64,000 bases of DNA. It comes from Actinomycetota bacterium. Lineage in GTDB: Bacteria > Actinomycetota > Thermoleophilia > Solirubrobacterales > JACPNS01. The notes below the pieces were generated by a model. It searched no databases. It was not told where the DNA came from and worked only from the letters and a program-made list of their open reading frames with translations. The position numbers and the translations under genes are program-made. Positions 1-8,617 of the stretch are shown here, in pieces. The stretch is taken from NCBI GenBank assembly GCA_016213645.1, contig JACQZY010000013.1, positions 354,682-418,681 of the forward strand, read 5' to 3'. Positions within the stretch are counted from its first letter, which is position 1, and each line of letters starts with the position of its first letter.

Positions 1-1008
1 GTGGAGCTGGCCGAGCTGATCGCAGAGCGCGTGCCCGGCATCGAGATGGTGCGCATGACCTCGTCCGGCACTGAGGCCGGAATGTCCGCCGTTCGCTTGG
101 CGCGAGCCGCCACCGGCCGTGACAAGATTCTGAAGTTCGCGGGCGCCTACCACGGCCACAGCGACGCGCTGCTCGTGGACGCCGGTTCGGGTGTGGCCAC
201 GCTGGCCGTCCCCGGCAGCCCCGGCGTGACGGCCGGTGCGGCCGCCGACACGATCGTTGTGGAGTGGAACGACGCCGACGCGCTGCGCGCGGCCGTCGCG
301 AGTCACAAATTCGCCGCGCTTTTTGCCGAGCCCGCCGCCGCCAACATGGGCCTGGTGCCCGCCGCCCCCGGTTTTCTGGAACTGCTGCGCGAACTAGCCA
401 CCGCGAACGGCGCATTGCTTGTGTTTGACGAGGTGATCAGCGGATTCCGCGTGGCCCCCGGCGGCGTCCAGCAGACCAGCGGAGTTACGCCCGATCTGAC
501 CGTGCTGGGCAAGATCGTCGGCGGCGGACTGCCGGCCGCCGCCTACGCCGGCCCGCGCGAGTTGATGAACAAGATCGCGCCTGCCGGAGACGTCTATCAG
601 GCCGGCACGCTGTCAGGTAATCCACTGGCGATGGCGGCCGGGCTGGCGACGCTGCAACGGCTTGACGATGCCGCCTACACGCAGCTCGCCGACACGACCG
701 CCAAGCTCGCCGCCGGACTAACCGCGGCCGCCGCAGAGGCCGGTGTGAACGCGTGCGTCGTTCACGAGTGCGGCCTGCTTACGGTCTTTTTCGCGGACGG
801 CGCGCCGCGCAATTTCACGGAGGCGCGCGCCTGCGACCTGGACGCCCACGCCGCATGGTGTCGCGCGCTTTTGGACCGTGGTGTGTACGCGCCGCCGTCG
901 CAGTTCGAGGCCTGGTTTCCGTCGCTCGCGCACGGCGGCGACGCGATCGATCGCACGCTCACGGCCGCAGCCGCGGCCTTCACGGAAGTCGCGGAGGTGA
1001 CGGTATGA
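1..1008 (+). CDS. hemL: glutamate-1-semialdehyde 2,1-aminomutase (5' truncated by window edge)
   Basis: PLP enzyme that converts glutamate-1-semialdehyde to 5-aminolevulinate, the last step of the C5 route into haem. Visible hallmarks are SSGTEAGMSAVRLAR near the start (residues 21-35 of the visible part), the PLP-binding aspartate in VFDEVISGFR (about D143) and the Schiff-base lysine in LGKIVGGG (K171). The family is usually about 430 residues and 335 are visible, so roughly 90-100 N-terminal residues lie outside the window. Its stop overlaps the next start (ATGA at 1005). hemA, hemC and hemD are at the other end of the window, so haem genes are split into two sites. Confidence 0.95.
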   Translation: MELAELIAERVPGIEMVRMTSSGTEAGMSAVRLARAATGRDKILKFAGAYHGHSDALLVDAGSGVATLAVPGSPGVTAGAAADTIVVEWNDADALRAAVASHKFAALFAEPAAANMGLVPAAPGFLELLRELATANGALLVFDEVISGFRVAPGGVQQTSGVTPDLTVLGKIVGGGLPAAAYAGPRELMNKIAPAGDVYQAGTLSGNPLAMAAGLATLQRLDDAAYTQLADTTAKLAAGLTAAAAEAGVNACVVHECGLLTVFFADGAPRNFTEARACDLDAHAAWCRALLDRGVYAPPSQFEAWFPSLAHGGDAIDRTLTAAAAAFTEVAEVTV

Positions 1009-1436
1009 ACGACAACAACGAAGGCCGCAACGGTGGCGCTCCCCTGCACCCCGAATGGGAGGAACTGCTGCCCGACGAGATCCTCGTCTCCGGCAATCGC
1101 AAGCCGGGCTACGCGGACGACCTCGTTAATGCCCCCTCGCTGCGTGTGGCGGCCGCGCAGATCATTCGCGAGGGCTATCTGCTGCATTACGGACGGTCTC
1201 GCTGGTACGACTTCGCTGAGCCGGACATGGCGTTGTTGGCGGGCGATCGCATGTACTCGGCCGGCCTGATTGTGCTGTCCGCCGAGCGTGACATCGAGGC
1301 CGTCGTGGCGATGGCCGACGTGATCGGTGGATGCGCCGAGGCCCAGGCGCTCGGCGATCCACAGCGCGCCGACGATCTCTGGACCTCCACATTGGCTATG
1401 CTTGCCCGCGGTCCGGCCGCCGACGGTACGGACTGA
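1005..1436 (+). CDS. small acidic protein of unknown function in hemL-qcr operon
   Basis: A 143-residue soluble-looking protein that I do not recognise. It starts at ATG 1005, overlapping the hemL stop, behind a strong ribosome site GGAGGTGA (993-1000, 4 nt spacing), so it is very likely translated by coupling to hemL. It has no membrane segment, Cys pair or nucleotide motif. The middle (about residues 40-110) is Ala/Asp/Arg-rich and looks helical. It lies 21 nt before the Rieske gene, which suggests a link to haem supply or assembly of the bc complex, but that is only context. Confidence 0.75.
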   Translation: MNDNNEGRNGGAPLHPEWEELLPDEILVSGNRKPGYADDLVNAPSLRVAAAQIIREGYLLHYGRSRWYDFAEPDMALLAGDRMYSAGLIVLSAERDIEAVVAMADVIGGCAEAQALGDPQRADDLWTSTLAMLARGPAADGTD

Positions 1437-1457
1437 CGGACTATTTCACAGCGCAAG

Positions 1458-2105
1458 ATGCCCTCGGAAACCGACAAGAAGAAGAGCAAGTACACCGCCG
1501 ACCGCGGCTGGCCCGGCGCCTTTGAAGGCGAGACGCTCACGCGCCGTGGCTTCATGACGGGTGTCGCGATGGGTGCAGGCGGCGTCGCCTCGGCGATGTT
1601 CGGCCTGCCGGCGCTGGGTTTTGCGCTCGGTCCAATCTTCTCGAAGACCGAGCACCGCGCCCTCCTGGACGTCGGCTCGACCGACGATTTCGACGGCGAA
1701 ACCTACGTGCCGGTCGTGATCACGACCACGGCGGGTATCGGCCAGGCCGGTAAGACCTTGCTCTACATCCGCGAAAACAGTAAGCCCACCAAGAAGCAGC
1801 CGTGGCCCTACGTGGCGATCTCCACCCGCTGCGCGCACTTGGGCTGCCCGGTTCGCTACATCGAGGCCGCGCGTTCCTTCATTTGCCCGTGCCACGGCGG
1901 TACCTACGATTTCGAGGGCGGCGTCACCGGCGGTCCGCCGGTCCGCCCGCTCGACCGCTTCACGACCGTCGTCAAGAACGGCCGCGTCTACGTGGGCGAG
2001 CGCTTCAGTGTGAACTCTCAACTTGAGCGTGTGTCCACCCGCGACGCCGGTGAGCACGTTGACGGCCTCTGGCAGATCCTCTACCCGCCGCGGCCCACCA
2101 CTTAG
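1458..2105 (+). CDS. qcrA: menaquinol-cytochrome c reductase Rieske iron-sulfur subunit
   Basis: Rieske [2Fe-2S] subunit of the cytochrome bc complex, taking electrons from menaquinol at the Qo site. Cluster boxes are CAHLGC (C125, H127, disulfide C130) and CPCHGG (C143, disulfide C145, ligand H146). An N-terminal twin-arginine signal-anchor is present: TRRGFMTG (R29-R30) followed by a hydrophobic segment to about residue 60, so it is a Tat substrate held by one membrane helix. tatA and tatC are 8 kb away in this window. At 215 residues it is close to the bacterial b6f/bc type with one TM helix. It is followed at 9 nt by cytochrome b in one operon. Confidence 0.95.
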   Translation: MPSETDKKKSKYTADRGWPGAFEGETLTRRGFMTGVAMGAGGVASAMFGLPALGFALGPIFSKTEHRALLDVGSTDDFDGETYVPVVITTTAGIGQAGKTLLYIRENSKPTKKQPWPYVAISTRCAHLGCPVRYIEAARSFICPCHGGTYDFEGGVTGGPPVRPLDRFTTVVKNGRVYVGERFSVNSQLERVSTRDAGEHVDGLWQILYPPRPTT

Positions 2106-2114
2106 GACTGAGCG

Positions 2115-2951
2115 ATGCCAAGCAAGCCGAAACTTCCGAACCCGCTCAATATCAAGACCTCGAAGCTGCCCAAGCCGCCGCTGCCACCGGCGCTCAAGCG
2201 CACGCCAAAGCCAGTCGAGACCGGTGACGACGTCACCCTAGGCCAGGCCGCAGCGGGCGGCGGCACCAGCGTCGTCGCGTGGATCGACGAGCGCACCGCC
2301 GGTTCCGGTTTCCTGCGTGGTTTCATGTTCCGCAAGGTGCCCAAGGGCACCAACTGGTGGTACACGCTGGGCTCGGCCACGATGTTCGCCTTTGTCAGCC
2401 AGGCCGTCACCGGCATTTTCCTGGCGATGTTCTACGACCCAAATCCCACGCAGGCTTACGAGTCGATGCGTCACGTCAACAACGAGGTCTTCCTCGGTGA
2501 ATTTGTGCACGGTATGCACAAGTGGGGCGCGACCGTGATGACGGTGTTGCTGTTCGTGCACATGGCGCGCACGTTCGTGTTCGGCGCCTACAAGTACCCG
2601 CGCGAGCTCAACTGGGTCGTTGGCGTGATTCTGCTGATGATGACGATGGTGATGGGCTTCACCGGATACCTGCTGCCGTTTGACCAGCGTTCATTCTGGG
2701 CTACGGTCGTGGGTGTGAACCTCAACGGAACCGGCCCGATCGTCGGTCCGTATCTGGCGGACTTCTTACGCGGTGGTTCGGAGTTTGGCGCCACCACGCT
2801 TTCACGCTTTTACGCGGTGCACATGATGCTCGTGCCGGGAATCATCGGCGCGCTGATCGGCGCCCACCTCTATCTGGTCGCCAAGCTCGGCACCTCGGCA
2901 CCGCCGTGGATGAAGCCGAAAGACGTCGCCGGAGACGAGAAGCAGATCTAA
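2115..2951 (+). CDS. qcrB: cytochrome b, N-terminal (b6-type) subunit
   Basis: Di-haem cytochrome b6-like subunit carrying the four membrane helices with the haem ligands. The ligand pairs are H135/H149 in helix 2 and H236/H251 in helix 4. The 14 residues between H236 and H251 are the b6 spacing rather than the 13 of mitochondrial bc1 (established family rule). The first 55 residues are a Lys/Pro-rich cytoplasmic extension not usual for the family. Helices 5-8 are in the next gene, so cytochrome b is split as in b6f and Bacillus-type complexes. Start ATG 2115, 9 nt after qcrA. Confidence 0.95.
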   Translation: MPSKPKLPNPLNIKTSKLPKPPLPPALKRTPKPVETGDDVTLGQAAAGGGTSVVAWIDERTAGSGFLRGFMFRKVPKGTNWWYTLGSATMFAFVSQAVTGIFLAMFYDPNPTQAYESMRHVNNEVFLGEFVHGMHKWGATVMTVLLFVHMARTFVFGAYKYPRELNWVVGVILLMMTMVMGFTGYLLPFDQRSFWATVVGVNLNGTGPIVGPYLADFLRGGSEFGATTLSRFYAVHMMLVPGIIGALIGAHLYLVAKLGTSAPPWMKPKDVAGDEKQI

Positions 2952-2960
2952 GGCCTGACC

Positions 2961-3662
2961 ATGGACGCACGTCAAAAAGAAAAGTACCTGCGCGAATACA
3001 GCGCGATGAAGGCGGCCGGTAAGCCGTTCTTCCCTTACGCCGTCGGCAAAGACGGACTGATGGCGTGCATCGTGATGATCGTGATCATCCTGATGTCACT
3101 CTTCCTTGGCGCCGAACTCGGCCCGAAGGCAGACCCCACGACCACCTCTTACGTGCCGCGTCCGGAGTGGTATTTCTTCTTCCTGTTCGAAGTGCTGCGC
3201 GTGATTAAGCCGCCGGATCTCGTGTTCGTGGCCACGCTGGGCATCCCCAACATCGCGCTTGGTCTGCTTGTGCTGCTGCCGTTTTACGACCGTGGGCCAG
3301 AGCGTCGTCCCGAGCGTCGTCCCGTCGCGATGATCGCGATGTTGCTGACGATCGTCGCCATGACGTACCTCACTTTGCTGGGAGCTTTCGCCGGCTCGCC
3401 GATCACGATCGACGAAGAGGTTCCGGCCAAGTACCAGTACGGCAAGGAAGTCGCGGCGAACTCCGGTTGTCTGGGCTGTCACAAGTTCGGCGAGAACGGC
3501 AACGACGGTCCCGGACCAAACCTTTCCGAGATCGGCGCGCGCCTGCCCAAGCAGGCGATCGAGCGCACGCTCGACAACCCCACGCCGCCGATGCCTAGCT
3601 TCAAGAGCATGCCGCCCGAGCAGAAGAAGGCGCTTGTGGAGTTCCTCGGCCAGTTGCGCTGA
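2961..3662 (+). CDS. qcrC: cytochrome b C-terminal (subunit IV) fused to a cytochrome c domain
   Basis: A 233-residue fusion. Residues 1-145 are subunit IV of the bc complex with the Qo motif PEWY (68-71) and three membrane segments. Residues 155-233 are a class I cytochrome c domain with the haem-binding CLGCH (170-174) and a likely axial Met in TPPMPSF (M211). The layout matches the subunit IV-cytochrome c fusion known in Gram-positive bc complexes (Bacillus QcrC). It replaces a separate cytochrome c1. Maturation of the c haem needs the Ccm machinery, encoded at 60.9-63.4 kb. Starts 9 nt after qcrB. Confidence 0.93.
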   Translation: MDARQKEKYLREYSAMKAAGKPFFPYAVGKDGLMACIVMIVIILMSLFLGAELGPKADPTTTSYVPRPEWYFFFLFEVLRVIKPPDLVFVATLGIPNIALGLLVLLPFYDRGPERRPERRPVAMIAMLLTIVAMTYLTLLGAFAGSPITIDEEVPAKYQYGKEVAANSGCLGCHKFGENGNDGPGPNLSEIGARLPKQAIERTLDNPTPPMPSFKSMPPEQKKALVEFLGQLR

Positions 3663-3696
3663 GCGCGGCCGAAGCTTCGTCGCGGATTCTCCCGGA

Positions 3697-3702
3697 TAGG
3701 CT
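3697..3702 (+). promoter_or_regulatory. -10-like TANNNT box, leaderless menG
   Basis: TAGGCT ends 7 nt before the GTG at 3710, so transcription would start at or next to the start codon. No Shine-Dalgarno sequence or clear -35 is visible. Confidence 0.5.
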
Positions 3703-3709
3703 GCATGCC

Positions 3710-4441
3710 GTGACCTCCTCGGCCACAGACAAAGGCACGCTGCCCGAGCAGCAGGTTCAGGCGATGTTCGACCGCATCGCCGGCCGTTACGACCTGATGA
3801 ACTCGGTGATGACCGCCGGCCTGCACGAGCGCTGGCGCGAACGCGCCGCGGACGTGGCGGGCGTTTCGCCGGGCGCGCATGTTCTGGACGTAGCCGCGGG
3901 TACCGGCGACCTCACATTCGAGCTTGCGCGCCGGGTGGCCCCCGGCGGCAGCGTGACCGGAGCGGACTTCTCCGCCGAGATGCTGGCCGTCGCTCGGCGC
4001 AAGCAGTCGGCGGCGATCGGTGGACTCGACGTCGAGGTTGTGTTCGAGACCGCCAATGTTCTGGAGCTGCCTTACGACGACGACACCTTCGACGCGGTCA
4101 CCGTGGGTTTCGGCGCCCGCAATTTTTCGGACCTTCCGCGCGGCCTACGCGAAATGGTCAGGGTGGTCAAATCCGGCGGCAAGATCGTGGTGCTGGAGAT
4201 CTCGCAGCCGCAGCGGCCACCGTTGTCATGGTTTTTCAGTCTCTGGTTTGACCGTGTCGTGCCGTCGTTTGGCCGCTTCGCGGATCAGAACAGCGCCTAT
4301 ACATACCTGCCCAACTCGGTCAAGCGATTCGCGAAACCGCGTGATCTGGCCGCCGAGCTCGCCGCGGCCGGCACGCGCGACGTGCGTTGGATCGCTACCG
4401 CCGGGGGCATCATCACCATTCATCATGCGGAGGTTTTGTGA
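3710..4441 (+). CDS. menG: demethylmenaquinone methyltransferase
   Basis: UbiE/MenG family SAM-dependent C-methyltransferase, the last step of menaquinone synthesis. Family signatures are FDRIAGRYDLMN (20-31), the SAM motif I VLDVAAGTG (58-66) and GFGARNF. At 243 residues it is normal length. The start is GTG 3710; an ATG at 3705 is in another frame. A TAGGCT box 7 nt upstream suggests a leaderless transcript separate from qcr. Its stop overlaps the GTG of the polyprenyl synthase (GTGA at 4438), so ring methylation and side-chain synthesis for menaquinone are co-translated. Menaquinone is the donor for the bc complex encoded just upstream. Confidence 0.95.
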   Translation: MTSSATDKGTLPEQQVQAMFDRIAGRYDLMNSVMTAGLHERWRERAADVAGVSPGAHVLDVAAGTGDLTFELARRVAPGGSVTGADFSAEMLAVARRKQSAAIGGLDVEVVFETANVLELPYDDDTFDAVTVGFGARNFSDLPRGLREMVRVVKSGGKIVVLEISQPQRPPLSWFFSLWFDRVVPSFGRFADQNSAYTYLPNSVKRFAKPRDLAAELAAAGTRDVRWIATAGGIITIHHAEVL

Positions 4442-5436
4442 GTCAACGGACGGACATGCGCGCGTACCGCGCCTTGCGCGAAACAGTCGGCCAGGATTAC
4501 ACACACCGCCTGGTGGACATAGATAAACGGCTGATCGAGCTTGCCGAGACGCGCGACCCTCGTGCCGCCGAGCCCGGACTGATCACGCTGCGCGCCGGCG
4601 GCAAGCGCCTGCGCCCCTTGCTCGTGCTGGTCTGCGGCGCGGCCAACCGCGCCACCGAAGAGCACTATCAGGCGCTGATACGCGCGGCGGTCTCTGTGGA
4701 GCTGGTGCACACCGCCGGATTGGTTCACGACGACGTGCTCGACGACGCGGCGATCCGCCGGGGCAAACCCACGATCTACGCATCGCACGGAACCGACGTG
4801 GCCGTCACGACCGGCGACCTGCTGTTTGCGCTCGCCTTCGAAGAACTCACGCACAACAACGACCCCGACCAAATCGAGGCGCTGTCCGATGCAACTCACG
4901 GTTTGGTGCGCGGGGAACTCGTGCAGCGCGAGGACGCGTGGGACCCGCGCGTAACGCGCGAGCGCTACTTCGCCCGCTGCCAGCTGAAGACCTCGTGCCT
5001 GTTCGAGGGTGCGGCGCGCTTGGGCGCTTACGCCGGCGGCCGTCCGGAACTTGTGGAGGCGTTGTTCGACTTCGGCACATGCCTGGGGCTTGCCTTCCAG
5101 ATGGCCGACGACGTGCTCGACATGACCGCGGACAAAACGTTGACGGGTAAGACACGCGGCGCGGATCTGCTTGACGGCACGGTGACGTTGCCGTTCATCA
5201 TCGCCGCGGAACACGACCCGTCGCTATTGGAACTCGACCTGCATTCGATCCAGACCGTCGAGCAGGCGGAACAACTATGTGATCGCGTCGCGGCGACGGG
5301 TGCCACTCAGGAAGTGATCGCGGAAGCGCACGCGCAGGTGGCGGCGGCGAAGTCAAAGCTTGAAGGCCGCGTCGAGGAGGACGAGTACGAGATGTTCGCC
5401 TCGATCGCCGAACAGGCCGTTTCGCGCGGCACTTAA
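4438..5436 (+). CDS. long-chain polyprenyl diphosphate synthase
   Basis: All-trans prenyl chain elongating enzyme, probably making the menaquinone tail. The first Asp-rich motif is DDVLD (D98, D99, D102) and the second is DDVLD (D224, D225, D228), with GGKRLRP at 54-60. The residue five positions before the first motif is the small A93, as in hepta-/octa-/nonaprenyl synthases rather than short-chain ones (family knowledge). Start GTG 4438 is chosen because GGAGG at 4429-4433 precedes it with 4 nt spacing and it overlaps the menG stop. Chain length cannot be read from sequence. 332 residues. Confidence 0.92.
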   Translation: MSQRTDMRAYRALRETVGQDYTHRLVDIDKRLIELAETRDPRAAEPGLITLRAGGKRLRPLLVLVCGAANRATEEHYQALIRAAVSVELVHTAGLVHDDVLDDAAIRRGKPTIYASHGTDVAVTTGDLLFALAFEELTHNNDPDQIEALSDATHGLVRGELVQREDAWDPRVTRERYFARCQLKTSCLFEGAARLGAYAGGRPELVEALFDFGTCLGLAFQMADDVLDMTADKTLTGKTRGADLLDGTVTLPFIIAAEHDPSLLELDLHSIQTVEQAEQLCDRVAATGATQEVIAEAHAQVAAAKSKLEGRVEEDEYEMFASIAEQAVSRGT

Positions 5437-5447
5437 AGGCTTTGAAG

Positions 5448-6608
5448 ATGCGGCCGCGGCGCAACGATTGGTTCGCGATCGCGGCATTCGCCCTGGTCGC
5501 GCTGGGCAACCAGATGCTTTGGCTGACATTCGCGCCCGTCACAACCGGCACCGCGGCGTACTACGGCGTGTCCGAAGGCCGCATCGGCCTGCTGTCAGAG
5601 ATCTTTCCCCTGCTTTACGTGGTGCTCGCCGTGCCGGCCGGCCTGATGCTCGATCGCTGGATGCGCCCGGTGCTCAGCGCCGCGGCCGCACTGACCGCGG
5701 CTGGCGGGCTGCTTCGCCTGGCCGGCGACTCCTACGCCTGGCTGGTGGCCGGCCAGATCCTGCTGGCGGTGGCTCAACCGGCGATTCTCGGCGCGGTCAC
5801 GAAGATTGCGGACGAACGTCTAGAGCCGGTCTCCCGGCCACGCGGTATTTCGCTTGGTTCCAGCGGGCTCTTTCTGGGACCGATGGTCTCGCTCGCGCTC
5901 GGTCCGATCGTGGGCGTGGACAACGGCCCGCGCACGTTGATGTGGATCGGCGCGGCGGTCGCCTCCGTCGCGCTTTTGATGCTGCTCGTGGCACTGCGGC
6001 GGCCTGGTGCGCACGAAGCCGAACTGTCCTTCGCGCCCGGCCTGTCAGACCTCCGTGCGATCTGGGGCAATCCGCTGATTCGACGCCTCTCGGCGATCGC
6101 GTTCATGGGTTTCGGCATCTTCGTGGCGATGACCACCTGGCTCCAGGTGCTGCTGGAACCGCGCGGTATAAACAGCGATCAAGCTGGATGGCTGCTCGTT
6201 GGGATGACGCTTGCCGGCACGATCGGCGCACTCGTTTTGCCCACGCCGGTGGTTCGGCGCGGACGTGAAGGCAGCTACCTGCGCGTGGCCGCTTCCGTAA
6301 CCGCGGTCGCGGCGGTCGTACTCGCCGTGACCGAGACGATCGGCGTAACCGCGGCCGCGGTGGCGATGATTGGATTCTTCTTGCTGGGAGCGTTGCCCGT
6401 GTTGCTGGACCTCGTGGACCGTTCGGCCGGCGGAGCAGGCGCCAGCGCGGCGACCGCCATCTGGTTGTGCGGCAACGCGGGAGGCATTGTTCTCGCGCTG
6501 CTTGTGCAGGCGCTCGTACACCGGCCCGCCGCCGCCTTCCTGCTGCTGGCGGTGCTGATCACAACCGCCGTTCCACTGGCGTCCGGCGATCGTTCCGCCG
6601 CGCCTTAA
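5448..6608 (+). CDS. MFS transporter
   Basis: Major facilitator superfamily protein of 386 residues with about 12 hydrophobic segments and the cytoplasmic loop 2-3 signature LDRWMRP (a weak form of the MFS motif). Substrate unknown. Members of this size in the nitrate/cyanate transporter-like group are common, but nothing here fixes a substrate. ATG 5448 is preferred over TTG 5442 because AAAGG at 5435-5439 is 8 nt before it. It begins only 11 nt after the prenyl synthase stop and is probably in that operon. It converges with the protease gene that ends at 6653. Confidence 0.85.
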   Translation: MRPRRNDWFAIAAFALVALGNQMLWLTFAPVTTGTAAYYGVSEGRIGLLSEIFPLLYVVLAVPAGLMLDRWMRPVLSAAAALTAAGGLLRLAGDSYAWLVAGQILLAVAQPAILGAVTKIADERLEPVSRPRGISLGSSGLFLGPMVSLALGPIVGVDNGPRTLMWIGAAVASVALLMLLVALRRPGAHEAELSFAPGLSDLRAIWGNPLIRRLSAIAFMGFGIFVAMTTWLQVLLEPRGINSDQAGWLLVGMTLAGTIGALVLPTPVVRRGREGSYLRVAASVTAVAAVVLAVTETIGVTAAAVAMIGFFLLGALPVLLDLVDRSAGGAGASAATAIWLCGNAGGIVLALLVQALVHRPAAAFLLLAVLITTAVPLASGDRSAAP

Positions 6609-6652
6609 AAAAAAGAATTAATCGCTGCGGCCGTCGTCCCGACGAACGTCTC

Positions 6653-8005
6653 TTACAGCGTCGCGATGTAGTCGATCGCGGACTTGAGATTGGCGCGGCC
6701 GTCATAGACGACCTTGTCCTTGAAGGCCGGTGGCTTGTCCACCTTTCGGCGGATCGCGGTCTTCAGGTCGCTGTAGGTGGCGTCGGAGTTCTTTGCGCGC
6801 AACAGCCCGGCCATGCCCGCCACCATCGGCGCGGCCATCGACGTGCCCGACAAGGGCTTGTAGATGTCGTCGATGTACGTAGACGTGATGTTCTCGCCGG
6901 GGGCGGCCACGTCCACCGCCTTCTCGCCGTAGTTCGAGAACGACGCCAACCCGTCATCCAATGTCGAGGCCGCGACGGTGAGGATGTTTCCGTAGGTGTA
7001 GCTGGCCGGATACACGGGACTCTTGTCGATGTTCTTGCCGTCGTTTCCGGCGGCCACAACGATCAGGACGCCTTTCTCCTTGGCGTACTCGATCGCGTCT
7101 TCCATCGCGCTCGACTTTGACGTCGATCCAAACGAAGCGTTGATGATCTTCACGCCTTTGTGCACCGCGTACTCGATGCCTTCGGCGGCGTAAGAGCTTG
7201 AGCCCTTGCCCAGCGCGTTCATGAACTTGACCGACATCACGCTGCCCTTCCAACACACTCCCGACACTCCGATGCCGTTGTCGGCCACCCCGGCGACGAT
7301 GCCGGCCACGTGGGTTCCGTGACCGTCGGTATCCACGCCATCGCCGCGATTGGTGCGAACGTTGACGCCGATGTAATCGTCTATGTACCCGTTGTCGTCG
7401 TCGTCCTTGCCGTTGTCCGGCTTCTCCTTGGAGTTCTTGTACAAGTTGCTCACGAGATCCGGATGGTTGAGATCCACGCCGGTGTCAAGCACCGCCACTT
7501 TGCTGCACTTGGTTTTTGTGTCCCAAGCCTCGAACGCGTCGATGTCGTGGTCGGCGGGGTTGGACAGTCCCCACTGCGAGAGCAACAAGGGATCGCTCGG
7601 GACGGCGTCCGCCGTGACCTCGTAATCCGGTTCCACGTAGCGCACCTCGGGCCTGGTCTCAAGCCGGCGCCGTAGCGCTTCAAGGGAGTCCCCTCTCCGA
7701 GCTGCAACGCGTGAGATCGCGAGTCGCTTGAGCGAGCTCATCTCGCGACCCGACGCGGCGGAGATCGCCCGTATGCGGTCCGTGCCGGAAACGCCGGGAT
7801 TGAAGCCCACGACCAGGTGGTCACCCGCGGCGGTGGGAGCCACGACATTTTGCGGATCGTCGGCCGGAGTGTTGCTGGTAACGCATGCGAGTCCAGCCAA
7901 AAAGGCAGCGACGAACAGAAGGACCGTGGCGATCCGTCGCGGTTCGGTCGTCGCTGGGTTCGGACTCGCCACTGGTCGCGAACCTACCAAAACGAGACGG
8001 GCCAT
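6653..8005 (-). CDS. secreted subtilisin-family (S8) serine protease
   Basis: Peptidase S8 of 450 residues. The catalytic triad is D174 in VAVLDTGVD, H229 in HGTHVAG and S389 in GTSMAAP, with the oxyanion Asn in AAGND (N321). An N-terminal hydrophobic stretch (about 24-40) ending before a Cys makes it exported; the lipobox is poor (Gly at -3), so a lipoprotein is uncertain. An inhibitor I9-like propeptide region (about 60-125, ending REVRYVEPDYEV-like) precedes the catalytic domain. A D/N-rich loop (DDDDNGY) probably binds calcium. ATG 8005 is chosen because GAGGAG lies 5 nt upstream; an in-frame ATG at 8029 has no such site. Confidence 0.93.
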   Translation of the reverse strand: MARLVLVGSRPVASPNPATTEPRRIATVLLFVAAFLAGLACVTSNTPADDPQNVVAPTAAGDHLVVGFNPGVSGTDRIRAISAASGREMSSLKRLAISRVAARRGDSLEALRRRLETRPEVRYVEPDYEVTADAVPSDPLLLSQWGLSNPADHDIDAFEAWDTKTKCSKVAVLDTGVDLNHPDLVSNLYKNSKEKPDNGKDDDDNGYIDDYIGVNVRTNRGDGVDTDGHGTHVAGIVAGVADNGIGVSGVCWKGSVMSVKFMNALGKGSSSYAAEGIEYAVHKGVKIINASFGSTSKSSAMEDAIEYAKEKGVLIVVAAGNDGKNIDKSPVYPASYTYGNILTVAASTLDDGLASFSNYGEKAVDVAAPGENITSTYIDDIYKPLSGTSMAAPMVAGMAGLLRAKNSDATYSDLKTAIRRKVDKPPAFKDKVVYDGRANLKSAIDYIATL

Positions 8006-8027
8006 GCAGTCTCCTCGCGCGGCGCGC

Positions 8028-8061
8028 AAAAAGAAGGGCCGGTCTCTCGACCGGCCCTTCT
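8028..8061 (-). terminator. Rho-independent terminator of the 8105-8485 gene
   Basis: Perfect 12-bp stem (8033-8044 with 8049-8060), loop TCTC, followed on the - strand by a run of five T (8028-8032). It lies between the small Cys-rich gene and the protease start and so isolates the two. Confidence 0.85.
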
Positions 8062-8104
8062 CGCATCTCGTTGTCCCTGGGGGAGGTTTGGAACAATCGA
8101 AGTC

Positions 8105-8485
8105 TTAAAAATCTTCCGGCAGCAGGTGGCCGCCGTCAAGCGCGGAGACGAAGGTGTTGATCTCGGTCGCCATGTTCGCGTAAGTCAGATTGCGCAGGTC
8201 GCGCACCAGCGAGTCGGTGCCGCGGTCGAGCAGGCAGTCGAACTTCTCGATCAGCTCCTCGTCCATCAGGCCTTCGCGTACGTCTTCGCAGTTGGGGCAG
8301 CGCAGCGTCACGCGCCAGTGACGTCCATCGGCCTGGTCCCAGTCGATCGGGTAGACCATCTCGCACTCGCACTCGGCGCAGTACGAAACATCCTCGATCA
8401 CTCGCGCCACGGGGTCCTTCGCGGGGTGGCTGTGGACCGGGTGGCCGGCGGCCTGCTTGCGTGTCTTGTCTTTACGAGGGTTCAT
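8105..8485 (-). CDS. zinc-ribbon-like small protein of unknown function
   Basis: A 126-residue soluble protein. The N-terminus (1-25) is Lys/Arg/His-rich. Two Cys clusters, CAECEC (about 36-41) and CPNC (about 63-66), are spaced like a zinc ribbon with the metal site in between. The C-terminal half is acidic and helical. I do not recognise the family. It has no strong ribosome site (a GGAG lies about 15 nt before ATG 8485). It ends in a strong terminator (8028-8061), so it is probably monocistronic. Possible roles are nucleic-acid binding or a protein adaptor, but this is not shown. Confidence 0.75.
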   Translation of the reverse strand: MNPRKDKTRKQAAGHPVHSHPAKDPVARVIEDVSYCAECECEMVYPIDWDQADGRHWRVTLRCPNCEDVREGLMDEELIEKFDCLLDRGTDSLVRDLRNLTYANMATEINTFVSALDGGHLLPEDF

Positions 8486-8603
8486 GGTTTCTAGTAGCGA
8501 CTCCGCACGAGGTATCGGACGTGGCCCCCGGTCACTTGAGCGTGAGAATCAGGTATTCGTAGATTCGTCCCTTGAAAGCCGCGTTTGCCGCGTGCCGACC
8601 GCG

Positions 8604-8609
8604 TAAACT
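8604..8609 (+). promoter_or_regulatory. -10-like TANNNT box, leaderless dcd
   Basis: TAAACT, 8 nt before ATG 8618. This supports 8618 as the start rather than the in-frame ATG at 8585. Confidence 0.5.
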
Positions 8610-8617
8610 GCGGGCCG

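Noticed and set aside
5442..5447. TTG start for the MFS gene
   Set aside because: It would leave only 2 nt to the AAAGG ribosome site; ATG 5448 fits better.
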